Positions 22,331 to 33,093 of a stretch of 45,000 nt of DNA are shown in pieces. The first letter of the stretch is position 1, and every line of letters starts with the position of its first letter. Where the stretch lies: positions 1-45,000 of the forward strand of contig JAPXFY010000269.1 in NCBI GenBank assembly GCA_030674185.1, in the 5' to 3' direction. A model generated the notes under the pieces. That model was not told the DNA's origin, did not search any database, and saw nothing but the letters and a program-made list of their open reading frames with translations. Source of the DNA: Monoplex corrugatus. Its lineage: Eukaryota; Mollusca; Gastropoda; Littorinimorpha; Ranellidae. A program made the translations under genes and the position numbers.

Positions 22331-25300
22331 GGTTCTTCTTCATCATCGTCTTCTCTTTCAAAGGCATCAGCGCGTTTGGTCCATGGATTCTGACAGTTTT
22401 CATTTAGATAACATTTACAAAAGACAGTACATGTCATTTGTGCAGTGGCACATCCACATCATGCTGTTGAACAGGATCCCTCTGTGCTGCAGCCACACTT
22501 CAACATTCGCACCTCAGCAGGTGTGGCTTCAACTCCAGGAGGCAATCTGACCGGCAGTAAAGTTGTGTCAGCCTTGTGCCACCCAAAATCCGTTGGACAA
22601 ACATTTGGAGGATCAGGATCCAGTGCTCCTTTCCAGATGCATGCCTGCAGATGTGCACGTTTCACATTCTCATTAAAGGCTGCTTCTGTTGGTGGCAGTG
22701 ATCTTAGCTTTGGCGTCACAGCTGCTTTTCAAGAGCTATGCTTCAAACCTAATCTTGGACATTTCTGTGGTTTTGCGGCCATAGCAAGCACCAATAAACC
22801 GAGTACCGGTACACTGCTGGATGACGTGACTGAAATCAGCATCTGGTTCCCCTAAGCTGTCGAGTGAAAATCCTTTTTGTAGAATTTTCAGAACTGTGGC
22901 TTTTCCAATGCCCCACGTGTAAGCCACTGTATCACAGCCTGAGAGTGCGTGTGCTGCCAGAAGGTCAGGGATGATATCTTCATGCTTTGTGACTGTCGCA
23001 CAGACGTCACATGTTATTTTCTGGGAGGTAATGCCTTCCATCACAACAACAGCCGTGATCCTTTGAGACAGATAATAATGCAGGAGCAAAACAAACACAT
23101 CTGTATCATCTGAAACAATCTTGATGGAGGTGTGTCCTTTTTTTGTTGCCCACATCATCTGTTGATCTAAAATAACATCAGCTTCTTCATGCGTGGTTCA
23201 CATATCATCAGCTAGGGATGAGATGCCGTTCTTGGCTTCTGTTGGGATGGGATCATGAGATGTCACTACGAGTTTGTGCTGAAGGATTCCTTAAACCTGA
23301 AGATCAAGTACCTTTTTCAGTAATTGTTCGCAGATGATGGCAATCATCTGTGTTTTGTTGTCAGTCACTGTCAGGGTTACGTTTTGAGGAGGAAGAAGCG
23401 TGTCTGGCTTGAGCTGGTGACGCCTTGTTGTTGTTTCCACAGCTCGGGAGGATCTGGTTGTGCTCTTAATGCTGAATGGATAGTATCTATCAAATATTAG
23501 ATTAACATCACTCTCTTTAATTTGGTAATGATGAAGTTTGGAAAACTGTCGACATATGTTTGTGCAGAACCTTAGGATGGCCAACAGTCCACAGCACTGC
23601 ACAGCAATCTATGATGACAATATCAGCCTTCTGGCACGTACGAGTGGACTGATCAGACTGCAGAGTTCGTTTCAGTACAGACTTTGATGTGGAAGGTCTC
23701 AGGAGCCCATTGTCTGTAAACATGGAAGTTGGAATAGGTGCAAGCTCATGCTGAAATAAATTTTCGCAATCAAGAATTCTTGTGCTCATCAAACCCATGA
23801 CTCTGCTGTAGATGAGTTCTGTATCAAACATGGTTCCAGATCCTTTTTTCATCGTTTTTTTAACAGCCATGGTGATGATCTTCGAACTTAGGGAATTATT
23901 GAACCCTTCTGGTCAGGTTCTTTCAAACTCTTGCATCTGTGTGATCCCCAGATCCAAGGCTTTGTCAACGTTAACGTTCTGATTGGAGATCATTCCGGTA
24001 GCGATGTTGACAATGCAGCTGTCTGTATGATCGTTTGGATTGAGTGGGTTGATGCATGTTTGAAGTTTGTTTTGACTTTTGTCTCTGTCTTAACAATGCA
24101 GCTGTCTGTATGATCGTTTGGATTGAGTGGGTTGATGCATGTTTGAAGTTTGTTTCGACTTTTGTCTCTGTCTTAACAATGCAGCTGTCTGTATGATCGT
24201 TTGGATTGAGTGGGTTGATGCATGTTTGAAGTTTGTTTTGACTTTTGTCTCTGTCTTAACAATGCAGCTGTCTGTATGATCGTTTGGATTGAGAGGGTTG
24301 ATGCATGTTTGAAGTTTGTTTTGACTTTTGTCTCTGTCTTAACAATGCAGCTGTCTGTATGATCGTTTGGATTGAGAGGGTTGATGCATGTTTGAAGTTT
24401 GTTTTGACTTTTGTCTCTGTCTTAACAATGCAGCTGTCTGTATGATCGTTTGGATTGAGAGGGTTGATGCATGTTTGAAGTTTCTTTTGAATTTTGTCTC
24501 TGTCTTTGGCATCAGACTGAATCCGTGCTGCCATTTCTTCTGTGTGGAATGTGACATTCTGTGGTTCAGTGTTTTTCCGTTCCTGAATTTCTGAGATGTC
24601 TTTGATCAGCTGACTTTAAGTGTGGAGACTGAGTGCCCATCTGGCTTGTGCACCAGGATGGAGGGTGATGCCGATCAAACCACCTGGACCATGCCCATAC
24701 CTCATGAAGGTGGACTCGATGTACATATCTGACCAGATGCTGTGCCAGATTTATGGCGCATTACATGCTCTCCTTTAAGGAAACGCTCAAGGGCCTCTTC
24801 TGGTAGGCGTTCCATAGATCTTAAATAATACAGGCTGTATCTGGCATAATTCCAATGACCTGCTGCAAAAAAGTATGGTAACATGGCTGCAACTGCCACC
24901 AGATGTAACGGCCTGTCTCCTTCTCTTTCAGCCTGACAAACAGCATGCTAATGAAGACAGGTTTGATGAGACTGTCAACCTATAGCTTTGTGGTTGTACT
25001 CTTGGCTGAGGCATTTTCAGCAGGGTCATGAGCTCACTGTGCTCAGTGACTTCGGACAAATTTTCACGAAGTAATTCTTCTGTTACCATTCACAATGATC
25101 GGCAGTTCTGCGGAAACTTCTTCCCGCTCAGCATGTTTGGTACTCCTCCAAATGCTGCTTTCATCACCTCCTCAAGGCCAGAGTTTGCCATTAAGGTGCC
25201 AATGCATCCTACAAAACTCATGAGCATGTGCATTCCACCCATGCGAGGAATGAAGTTGCTGGACATTTCCGGGTGTACCCATAGCACATTGATCATCATT

Positions 25301-26030
25301 CTGTAGAGTTGTTGGTCTGCTGTGAAGACAGTGAATTCTGTCCTGACTGCTTCGTGATTCTCTGGGCCTCAATCATTGCAGTCATCATTGTTGTTGGGTC
25401 TGAAGGTGTTATGTCAATCAAGGGCCGGTACACAGTTTTACTAGCTGGTTTGACTTCATGACCATGCTGACGTGCATGTTTTGTATTGAAGCCTGCAAAT
25501 TCTGCCGTTGACTCGTGTTCTGTGACATGTTTGGAAAAGTCGAAATCCAAATCATTTGCCCTTCTGAGCGAAATATTCTGCTTTGTCAGGATGTTCAGTG
25601 GCAGAACTGTGTGGCTGTGCACTGCTGGGGGCATGGCAGGTTTTTTTCGATCCCTTGAAGATATGAATTGGAGTTTTTGATGCAACTGGAATCTGCGATT
25701 TAAGTTTACTTATCCGTTTGATTTCTTCTTCATACTCCTCAGAATCTGACGTATTTGATTGGCTTTGTGTGAGCAAAAGAGCAAGTGCATGTGTAGATTT
25801 AAGGCCATTTTGACAAGAGATATTAGCGTCAGAGTTGTCACCAATAGCTTGCACAAGACCTTTGTTGGCGTCTAGTGTTGTCCTGTTGTCAGTTTCAATC
25901 TCGGTGTGCGCTGCTGCTGCTGCTTTAAATCTTATAACTTCGTCATACGAACACGTGATAGCAAAGTCATACATGGTTTGAAGCAGGTGCTTTTGCTGTA
26001 CAAGCAGACCCAGGGCCACCTGTAACGGAG
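22330..26030 (-). pseudogene. Decayed multicopy invertebrate gene with PIN/FEN-like motifs
   Basis: Consecutive minus-strand segments form one long degenerate protein of more than 1000 residues. Order: a helical N-part behind a TTACAG acceptor at about 26021 (ALGLLVQQKHLLQTMYDF, QNGLKSTHALALL); an acidic linker; PGGMHMLMSFVG-like PRMGGMHML (about 25.25 kb); FFAAGHWNYARY (about 24.85 kb); CINPLNPNDH; TMAVKKTMKKGSGTMFDTELIYSRV (about 23.85 kb); THEEADVIL (23.19 kb), SDDTDVFVLLL (23.1 kb) and LSGCDTVAYTWGIGKATVLK (22.9 kb). The end is Cys-rich, LKCGCSTEGSC, then CGCATAQMTCTVFCKC. The E-AD, D-D-D and GCDT-GIGK spacing resembles FEN1/XPG-type PIN nucleases, which is my inference. At least eight stops or frameshifts are visible, for example near 25570, 25335, 24620, 23925, 23205, 22735 and 22459. 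I recognise the family as a repetitive gene of many invertebrate genomes but know no assigned function. Confidence 0.7.
24011..24508 (-). repeat. 83-bp tandem repeat, six copies, within coding sequence
   Basis: CAATGCAGCTGTCTG starts at 24011, 24094, 24177, 24260, 24343 and 24426, an exact 83-bp period. The unit derives from the codons for CINPLNPNDHTDSCI and the preceding helix of the gene above. Because 83 is not a multiple of three, every extra copy changes frame. Units differ at only a few positions. Confidence 0.95.
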
Positions 26031-26548
26031 TAGGTGTGTTAGTGATGGAAGCAGTGACAATGCTATTCTGTATGTTTTCACAAATTTTCCTTTAACTGCA
26101 TTCTCTGAAACTGAAAAATACAAAACAGTAAAATGCATTTAAGACACGTACATTTTCCCATAGTTCCTTTTAGTACCGCTCTTTAACTTCATCTGACAAA
26201 TATGAACAGCATGGTTTCAGTTTGAGGAGGGTCCAGTTAGACGCGTTCCTTTTGAACGCGTGCCAAACAGACGCGACTGTGTAGACGCGTTCCACTAAGA
26301 CGCTTGCCTTTTGGAAGCGTGCCTTTTGGACGCGTATCTTTTCAGACCCATAATTAAATATATCGCTTTAGAATATGACACATAGGCGCATGATGAGTTG
26401 ATTAAATGGTCAAGACTGAAAATATTGTACAGTCCACTTAATTGGTTCAGACACAAATAAAAGTGAACACTGATTAAATTGTGTAAGTTTATTTTATTTA
26501 GCACATTTCATTTAAAAACAAGAGAGAGAGAAGATGACTGCACACATG

Positions 26549-26608
<60 letters not shown>

Positions 26609-26664
26609 AGAAAAAGAAAATGGATGATGATGATGATGACTGGTTGGAACAGCAGTGTTCGATT

Positions 26665-27351
26665 TCAGAACTGGTGGACGAGGTGGAGAACTGCCGACAG
26701 AAACTCGTTGGATGTCAAGGCTCCTTCCTGGTAACGCCTCTTTAGTCTACCAAGGGTTTCGTCAAGCCTGACGTATTTGGGTTTTCGTCTGGGTGGGGCC
26801 TCCCCACGGCGTGCCCTTTCCACGGTGGCTTCCGTGTGCAACTGTTCCTTTCTGAGAAAATCAGACAACTGGTACACATTGGGATGGAAATGTCCCCCCA
26901 TTGCTTTGTTCAGTTTGGAGTTCCATGCTTCAACCCTGTTGTTTGTGCGTATGTTCGAATTGTGCACATTCCACATTGCAGCGGGAAACTGGCCAAACCA
27001 AGTCCTTTCATAATAATCAGCGAGCTGATCCAAGGCAGGGTTCTGTCGGCATATCATCGATGTTCTAAGGGAAATGAATGCTGGTCGAACGACAATCACT
27101 GGAAGAAATGCGATTGCCATCAGCATGCGAACAAACTTTTTAACTTCTGGATCCTCATTGTACTGCATCTGAACACGAGGTGGGTTTGCGAGGTCGGTAT
27201 GCACACGCCCAGGGCATCCTTTTTTAACGCACCTCCAATGCTGTTTTGTTGGGTATGTCCTGTCTTTTTTCAGCAAGTAATTGTTATACACAAGATTATG
27301 GCCGCAGCTGTGTTTGATAATACAAGGATCTCGAGGTGCTGCTGCTGCCAT
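26665..27351 (-). CDS. FLYWCH finger fused to MULE transposase C-terminus
   Basis: The 228-residue ORF begins MAAAAPRDPC. Residues about 10-55 look like a FLYWCH zinc finger (HNLVYNNYLLKKDRTYP, HWRCVKKGCPGRVHTD). From about residue 68 the sequence is the end of a MULE transposase: VKKFVRMLMAIAFLPV, then YERTWFGQFP, then WNVHNSNIRTNNRVEAWNSK, and a basic C-terminus. Autonomous relatives have a DDE catalytic core of some 200 residues between these parts. It is missing here, yet the frame is kept. It could bind DNA but not catalyse transposition. No expression signal is visible, and a GTGAGT donor-like site at about 27396 lies just upstream of the ATG. Confidence 0.75.
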   Translation of the reverse strand: MAAAAPRDPCIIKHSCGHNLVYNNYLLKKDRTYPTKQHWRCVKKGCPGRVHTDLANPPRVQMQYNEDPEVKKFVRMLMAIAFLPVIVVRPAFISLRTSMICRQNPALDQLADYYERTWFGQFPAAMWNVHNSNIRTNNRVEAWNSKLNKAMGGHFHPNVYQLSDFLRKEQLHTEATVERARRGEAPPRRKPKYVRLDETLGRLKRRYQEGALTSNEFLSAVLHLVHQF

Positions 27352-27479
27352 GATGGCTGTCTCAAGTCAGTCAAAAGAGAGGGGGTCATTAACTCACCTT
27401 AACAGTGACGACGATTCAGTTCATTGTTGTGATCTTGCAAAAGAAAGAGAGAGAGAGTGAGTTGAACTTATCCGGCCAC

Positions 27480-27601
27480 ACGTGCAGTTACACGTCTAAC
27501 AGGCACGCGTCTAACAGGCACGCGTCTAACAGGCACGCGTCTAAACTGCCGCGTATAACTGGCACACGTCCAAAAGGAACGCGTCTAACTGGAACGACTC
27601 C
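27480..27601. repeat. MULE right end with 15-bp direct repeats
   Basis: GCGTCTAACAGGCAC recurs as three to four tandem 15-bp units from about 27485 to 27545, followed by the inverted copy of the left end. The left end (26230-26340) carries five or more spaced GACGCGT/ACGCGT motifs. Such subterminal repeats are often transposase binding sites in DNA transposons. Their role here is inferred. Confidence 0.75.
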
Positions 27602-27659
27602 TTCAGTTTATAGGAGTTATCGTGCTCTCATCATGACAAATATTATTTGCAAGTAACAG

Positions 27660-28480
27660 ACTTGTTGACAGTGCATTCAGTTAATGAGTACAAAAATTGA
27701 ACAAGTGTTCGAACTTAGAATAAACTTTACAAGCAATTCAAACAATAAATAATACGCAATAAGCTAGCTATGACATGGGTTGTCAAGATCGGAAAAACAA
27801 ACAAATAAATCAAAACAAAACAAAACAAAACAAAACAAAAACAGAAAAACAGTTAGGCCTACACTCACCTTAAGACTGAATGCATTGTCGCGGGAAGTTC
27901 AATTTCAAAGTTTGAACGATAACGTAGCACGCTACAGCTGGCCTGTGGGTCGACGCCGTTTAGAATTTGAGCTCAGTTAAACAAAACCCCACGGCAGATT
28001 TCTAATCAAGCAAAATATATGTCTGTAGAAAGATTCCTGTTGGGTTTAAAAGTTCTGTTTTCAGACTTTGATAAACACAGAAGTGTAGACATGTACTAAA
28101 AGTTACAAACAACAGCTGTGCAATTAAAAATACTGCATACAAAGACTCGGCTGATATACGGTATCCGGTCTCTCTCAGAAATGGGAGGCGGAAGTCTCGA
28201 CACCGGTAACACCTGACACCGCATTCCTGAGATGTTGCAGCTGATAAGCTGCGGGACTGGTCAACGCGCCGTATGGTGTACCGTGTGGGCTTCGTAGGAA
28301 GAACGCTTATTTTTATTTTTATTTATTTAATTTTTTTGAAAAATGCTCAATGATGACAAGGTGGCATCAGTCGGATATTTAATGTACATATATTAAAGAA
28401 CCCAAAACCGCTGAAAACAATTATGTGGATGCTCTGAAGAGGTGCCAGTGGCTTTCTGCCGGACTACTGCCCATGATGCC
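27660..28480. other. Unassigned spacer, possible 5' exon
   Basis: It contains a CAAAA repeat at 27810-27845 and a minus-strand donor-like site CTTAAG/GTGAGTG at about 27867. The donor could end a 5' exon of the decayed minus-strand gene, but no supporting ORF exists. The rest shows nothing I can name. Confidence 0.3.
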
Positions 28481-29954
28481 CGTGGCATGTAAGGCAGCAA
28501 GTACAGAGAAACCACAACCAAGGGAGTGACACAGTGTTTGTGTATACCTCTCCTGTCTTGGTTTTGTTTGCGTTGATATAATAGGGTCAATAGCAGTCCT
28601 CTTCCACAGTGGAACAGGGCAGGCTTGTAGTGTGAGATGGTTGGGTTATGAATAGTACACACTTCAAATTTGTTCCGGTCATTTTTGGTATGTATGTATG
28701 TATATATGTATGTATGTATGTATGTATGTACGTATGTATGTATGTATGTATGTATGTATGTATGTGTGTGTGTGTATGTGTGTGTCTATGTGTGTGTGTG
28801 TGTGTGTGTGTTTACTATTACATGGAGTTCATTGGTCTAACATAACATTACTAAGATTTTGTTTGTTTGTTTTGTTTCCATTTTCTTCTCTATTTCAATG
28901 GTCACAATGTCTGGGACAATTGTTCCCAATGGTATAGTGATGATGATGACGATGATGATGATGATGATGATGGGTATGATAATCATGATGCTATGGAGTT
29001 CCACTGGATTGAGACTGTGTGACTGATTATGCTCTATTCTTCTATTCATAAGATAACCAAAATGCATCAGCTCCATTCACGCTCAACAGCTCCATGCCTA
29101 TTCTTCTTCTTGTGCTATTTGCTCTTCTTCGTATACTTGGGAGTTTAAAATCCCTCAATAGAGACACAAGACATACTTTCTGATCATTGCCCATTTGGAT
29201 CTTTTCTGAGGAATAATCTGCCCTTTGATCTGAAACGTTTATCTAGCCTTTCCTCTTTTATGGCCCATCTTAAAATTCACATTTTCTGTGAATCTTTCTG
29301 TTTGAATTAATTTGGTTACACTGACCTTGTTCTGTCCTCAGCTGTTCTAATGCTTTGTTTTGTCTCGTTGAATACGCGCTTACATTGGTTTTCTTGTTCT
29401 TCTGGTTCATGTTCTAATGCGTTCTTGTAGTGTGGATGTTATTTAGGGCGTGTCCATGTTAAAGGAGAAAAATGTGTGTTACATGTATAATTTCATGTCT
29501 GTTTTTATTGTAGAATAGTAAGCGCATAGAGCACTGTTAGGTACACCATAAATCACTATATTATTAATATCATTATTTTCGTCATTATTATGTATCATGG
29601 TATCAGTCAGGCCTGATAGAACACGACAAGCCAAGTTTAGAAAAGATCAGTCTTTATTTCCAAGGGTGATAGATTAACACCACACATGCTTTTCTTCTGC
29701 GTTCGGTCCTTGTCTGACAAGGAACTAAACTTACTTATGTAAATGATCAAATATTGAAACATATTACTTGTGCATATGTTATTTCATACAAACATTGACA
29801 AAAGATGGCAGAGTGACAGAGGGGAGGAAGGGAGAGAGAGGGATAGAGAGAGAGAGCAAGAGAGAAACAGACAGACAGACAGACAGACTGGCAGGCAGGC
29901 AGGCAAGCAGGCAGGCAGACAGAGAAAGACACACACACACACACACACACACAC

Positions 29955-29993
<39 letters not shown>

Positions 29994-30071
29994 GGAGCTG
30001 AAAATTGTCCCAAACTGATTTCCTGGGGGAACACCTGAAACATACGACCGTGCAGTCAATTGGTCAGTCAT
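28480..30071 (+). repeat. Upstream module copy P4 (inverted relative to P1-P3)
   Basis: Inverse complement of 16315-17960. It contains GTATGTAT repeats with GT (28689-28815), a GATGAT run (28940-28972), and the LINE relic whose plus-strand frame gives FLRNNLPFDLKRLSSLSSF then CESFCLN and a stop (about 29199-29312). The TTGTCTGACAAGGAAC block and AG/ACAG-rich tracts (29820-29996) follow. A short piece (about 29375-29420) resembles the arm of the fold-back element. Confidence 0.65.
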
Positions 30072-30184
30072 ATAATAATAATAATTACAATATTTATATA
30101 GCGCAAAATCTTGACAAAATCAAATCTAAGCGCTGAAGCAGACACACACGCAAGCACGCACGCACGCACGCACGCACACACACG

Positions 30185-30250
<66 letters not shown>

Positions 30251-31887
30251 TGGCTATAAATGGGAGAAAGAATAAAAGCAATAAAAGCAAGAATAAAAGC
30301 AATGGAAAATTATAGAGAGCATAGCATATACAATTATATATTATAACCATGTGATTCCCTCCGAGCGGAGACAGGCTGCAGAGGAGGGGGGGGGGGGTTG
30401 AGTGAGGTTAGGATTTTATGCGGAGGAGAAAAGGTGAGTTTTGAGAGCGGACTTGAAGGAGACAAAAGTAGGTTGCTGAGGGACTGAGAGAGGAAGTTTG
30501 TTCCAGGAGAGTGGACCAGAAACAGAGAAGGCTCGTGGACCATAGGTATTGAGCTTAGTGCGTGGAAAGCGAAAAGTCAGAGGATCGGAGGCAGAGCGGA
30601 GGGTACGTGAGGGAACATAGATCTCAAGTAGGCTTGACAGGTAATCGGGGGCTGCGTTATTGAGGCTTTTGTAGCACATGGTGTCTAGTTTGTACTGTAT
30701 GCGCTTTGATACAGGGAGCCAGTGAAGTTGTGCCAGGAGAGGAGATATGTGGTCAGCTTTTTTCTTTTTGATTACAAGGCGTGCAGCATTGTTTTGAATG
30801 CGCTGTAGGATGTGAATGGTGGAGGCAGGAAGACCAGACAGGAGTGAATTGCAATAGTCAATGCGAGACATTATGAAGGAGAGAACTAGTTTTGCAGTTG
30901 TTTCGACAGAGAGATACTTCCTGATCAGCCTTATACGATGGAGATGATAGTAGCAGGATCTGGCAGTTTGAGAAACAAAGTTGTTCATGGAGAGGGTAGA
31001 GTCAATGCAGACACCAAGGTTTTTAGCTGAATCAGAAATTGGGACTGATGTGTTACATAATGGGAGAGAAAGAGGAGGCAGCTGAGAAAGTTTCTGACGG
31101 GTGCCAATGAGGATAGCTTCTGTTTTGTCGTCATTAAGCTGAAGTCTATTGTGTGTCATCCAGTTCTTAATGTCCGAGTAACACTCAGTGGTGCGAGTCA
31201 ACAGGCGCTGTATATTATCAGGTGAGTCACTGTCTTGAAGTTGGGTGTCATCAGCATAGAAGTGGTGTTTTATAGAATGGGAGTTGATGATGGTGGACAG
31301 GGGGGAGGTGTAAAGAGTGAAAAGAACAGGGCCAAGGACAGATCCTTGTGGAACACCACAGGTCAGGTATGCAGGTTGAGAGTAAGTGCCATTGATGAGA
31401 ACAGTTTGTTTTCTGTTGGATAGGTATGAAGTGAACCAAGACAGAGCAATGTCAGAGATGCCAAAAGTATGATGAAGTCTAGAAAGGAGAATACCATGAT
31501 CAATGGTATCAAAGGCTGCAGACAGATCAAGGAGTGTGAGGAGAGAGACTTTGCCAGTATCAGTTGCAAGGAGGAGATTGTTGAGAATGTGTAGCAAGGC
31601 AGTTTCAGTGCTATGGCACTGGCGGTAGGCTGACTGGAAAGGATTGAGGAGATTGTTGGCAGACAGGTGAGAGTTCAGCTGGTTGAGGACGACTTTTTCA
31701 AGGAGTTTTGACAAGAAAGAGAGATTAGAGATAGGCCGGTAATTTTTCAGTTCATTTGGATCTAAATTGTGTTTCTTGAGGAGAGGGTGAACAATAGCAG
31801 ACTTGAAAGAATCTGGGACAGTTCCAGTTTGAAGAGAAGTGTTGATGATGTCAGTGATGAATGGGAGGAGAGTAGGGAGACAGTCAT
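30072..31887 (-). mobile_element. CR1/L2-like LINE, 5'-truncated, best copy
   Basis: The element is flanked by the direct repeat CAGTCAT at 30065-30071 and 31881-31887. Its 3' UTR (30415-30072 on minus) has a poly-C run, TATAATATATAATTG, a GT/GCGT run, and the terminal AGCGC...TTGATTTTGTCAAGATTTTGCGCT fold with an ATT-type tail. The empty site is preserved in the left arm around 16314-16330 and again in P3 near 18735. Insertion therefore followed the duplication. Confidence 0.85.
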
Positions 31888-31894
31888 TGTCCAC
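30416..31894 (-). CDS. LINE reverse transcriptase ORF (492 codons)
   Basis: An uninterrupted reading frame. It begins in the RT finger region (FKSAIVHPLLKKHNLDPNE, NYRPISNLSFLSKLLEKV) and continues with FQSAYRQCHSTETALL, DLSAAFDTIDH, GVPQGSVLGPVLF and the catalytic FYADD box (YADD at 31258-31247). After these come MTHNRLQLNDDKTEAI and the thumb/C-terminal region ending SFKSALKTHLFSSA. These are hallmarks of the jockey/CR1/L2 group. The endonuclease and ORF1 are absent. The first residues (MDND) are read from host DNA at the junction, so the start is accidental. The lack of stops over 1.48 kb suggests recent insertion. Confidence 0.85.
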   Translation of the reverse strand: MDNDCLPTLLPFITDIINTSLQTGTVPDSFKSAIVHPLLKKHNLDPNELKNYRPISNLSFLSKLLEKVVLNQLNSHLSANNLLNPFQSAYRQCHSTETALLHILNNLLLATDTGKVSLLTLLDLSAAFDTIDHGILLSRLHHTFGISDIALSWFTSYLSNRKQTVLINGTYSQPAYLTCGVPQGSVLGPVLFTLYTSPLSTIINSHSIKHHFYADDTQLQDSDSPDNIQRLLTRTTECYSDIKNWMTHNRLQLNDDKTEAILIGTRQKLSQLPPLSLPLCNTSVPISDSAKNLGVCIDSTLSMNNFVSQTARSCYYHLHRIRLIRKYLSVETTAKLVLSFIMSRIDYCNSLLSGLPASTIHILQRIQNNAARLVIKKKKADHISPLLAQLHWLPVSKRIQYKLDTMCYKSLNNAAPDYLSSLLEIYVPSRTLRSASDPLTFRFPRTKLNTYGPRAFSVSGPLSWNKLPLSVPQQPTFVSFKSALKTHLFSSA

Positions 31895-32017
31895 GTCCTA
31901 CTGCTCACGTGAGAATGGGCCTATTTCATCACCACAAAGCCATTACTCTGTGACACGTTGTGAGAGACGTCCTGTACATCGTCCCTCAATACTCTACTTG
32001 ATATTTCTTCTGCAAAG
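31895..32017 (+). promoter_or_regulatory. Non-coding first exon and promoter side, right copy
   Basis: Ends in a strong donor, GCAAAG followed by GTGAGTGAC (32017/32018). It is homologous in inverse orientation to 16161-16290, with CACGTGAGAATGGGCC, CTGTGACACGTTGTGAGAG and GTCCCTCAATACT shared. The TATATAC-like box of the left copy reads CTATTTCATC here. The LINE end at 31887 lies directly upstream, so any distal promoter is displaced by 1.8 kb. The start site is not visible. Confidence 0.5.
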
Positions 32018-32329
32018 GTGAGTGACTGGTTTAATTTTGCTTCTTATAGTTTATGTATAATCTAGGAGTAGAGTAGAAAAAAGTTGAGTGATTGTGATGA
32101 AATGCATATTTTTTCAACAATTAAGTCTTTACGTTTCTGTACACTGAATGATATAGCAAAAACCGTTGACCATATGTCAACATTTTCTACAGAAAAATCA
32201 TCATTGTTTTGCAGTTGTGGGGTCGCTCGTTAGATCCCAAAATTCCAGTAGAGTTGACCATGAACTAGTGACTAATTTGTCTTTGAATAAGTTTATGAGT
32301 AGTGCACCAGCTGGCCGAGTTTCAGACAC

Positions 32330-33080
32330 TTTGAAGTCTTTTATTGGCAGACCACAAAACGGAGAGTCAAGAAACATAGGCCTAATACTAGTAATAATAT
32401 ATTGTTCTGTAGCACAATGCAAGTGCACAAGATAAAAAAAATGATAGAAATGGAAGTCAAAAGAATTCAGCAAATAATTAAAACCATGAATTCCCTGCCA
32501 TGAGGTAATAAACATCCTCTGATCGATGACTTAAACTAAAGCCTGACTTTTGTCTGATTAATAGACATTAGCCTGGCTCATTATAACTGTTCTGTTCTTG
32601 AGGTAGTAACATCATCCTTATTCTTGATCTAAAGCCTTTTCTAAAATCTTATTTCAGGGGCATTAGCCTGACTGATTGAATACTATTCTACATGTATCCT
32701 TGAGGTTTACAATAAAATCATCATAATCAATGTTTGAAAGCCTGCTTATGGACATCAGCTGGCTAATGTACTCTCTCCATGAGATAATGAAATCATCATT
32801 ATCTATGATGTAAGCTCTACTTTTATCTGATTTCATGGGCATTAGCCTGGCACATTAAACAGTAGTGTGTCCTTGAGGTAATACAATCATCATTATAATT
32901 CTTAATTTTGTAGGTCTATATGTGGCCATCAGTCACTAAGCCTTGAGTTGCCAGCTTGCTATCTGATCCTTCAGGCTTTTCTTATGTTGGTAAAGGATGA
33001 ATATAACTTTTTGTGTGTAAGTATTCTCATACATGAATGACCATATGAATTTGAAACAGTATTGTCTTTAATCATTTTTT
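32330..33080 (+). other. Right intron 1, paired with left intron 1
   Basis: Diverged inverse complement of 14580-15365, with the same internal GGCATTAGCCTG/AATCATCATTAT repeats. Bases 32020-32330 show only weak pairing with the left arm and no gene. Confidence 0.7.
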
Positions 33081-33093
33081 CCACGTTTTGCAG

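Larger units (their letters stand above)
26224..27601 (-). mobile_element. MULE DNA transposon, internally deleted
   Basis: Terminal inverted repeats: the left end has CAGTTAGACGCGTTCCTTTT, and the right end carries the same sequence inverted (about 27560-27595). A second ACGCGT-bearing block follows in each arm. The flanks carry the direct repeat TTCAGTTT at 26216-26223 and 27602-27609, a plausible 8-bp target duplication within the usual MULE range. One ORF of 228 codons lies on the minus strand. The element sits just upstream of the decayed PIN-like gene. A CA run (26552-26603) lies between the ORF stop and the left end. Confidence 0.75.

Noticed and set aside
27393..27870. Donor-like GTGAGT sites on the minus strand as 5' exons of the PIN-like gene
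   Set aside because: One lies inside the MULE, the other has no coding exon or acceptor that fits. It is noted as weak evidence only.
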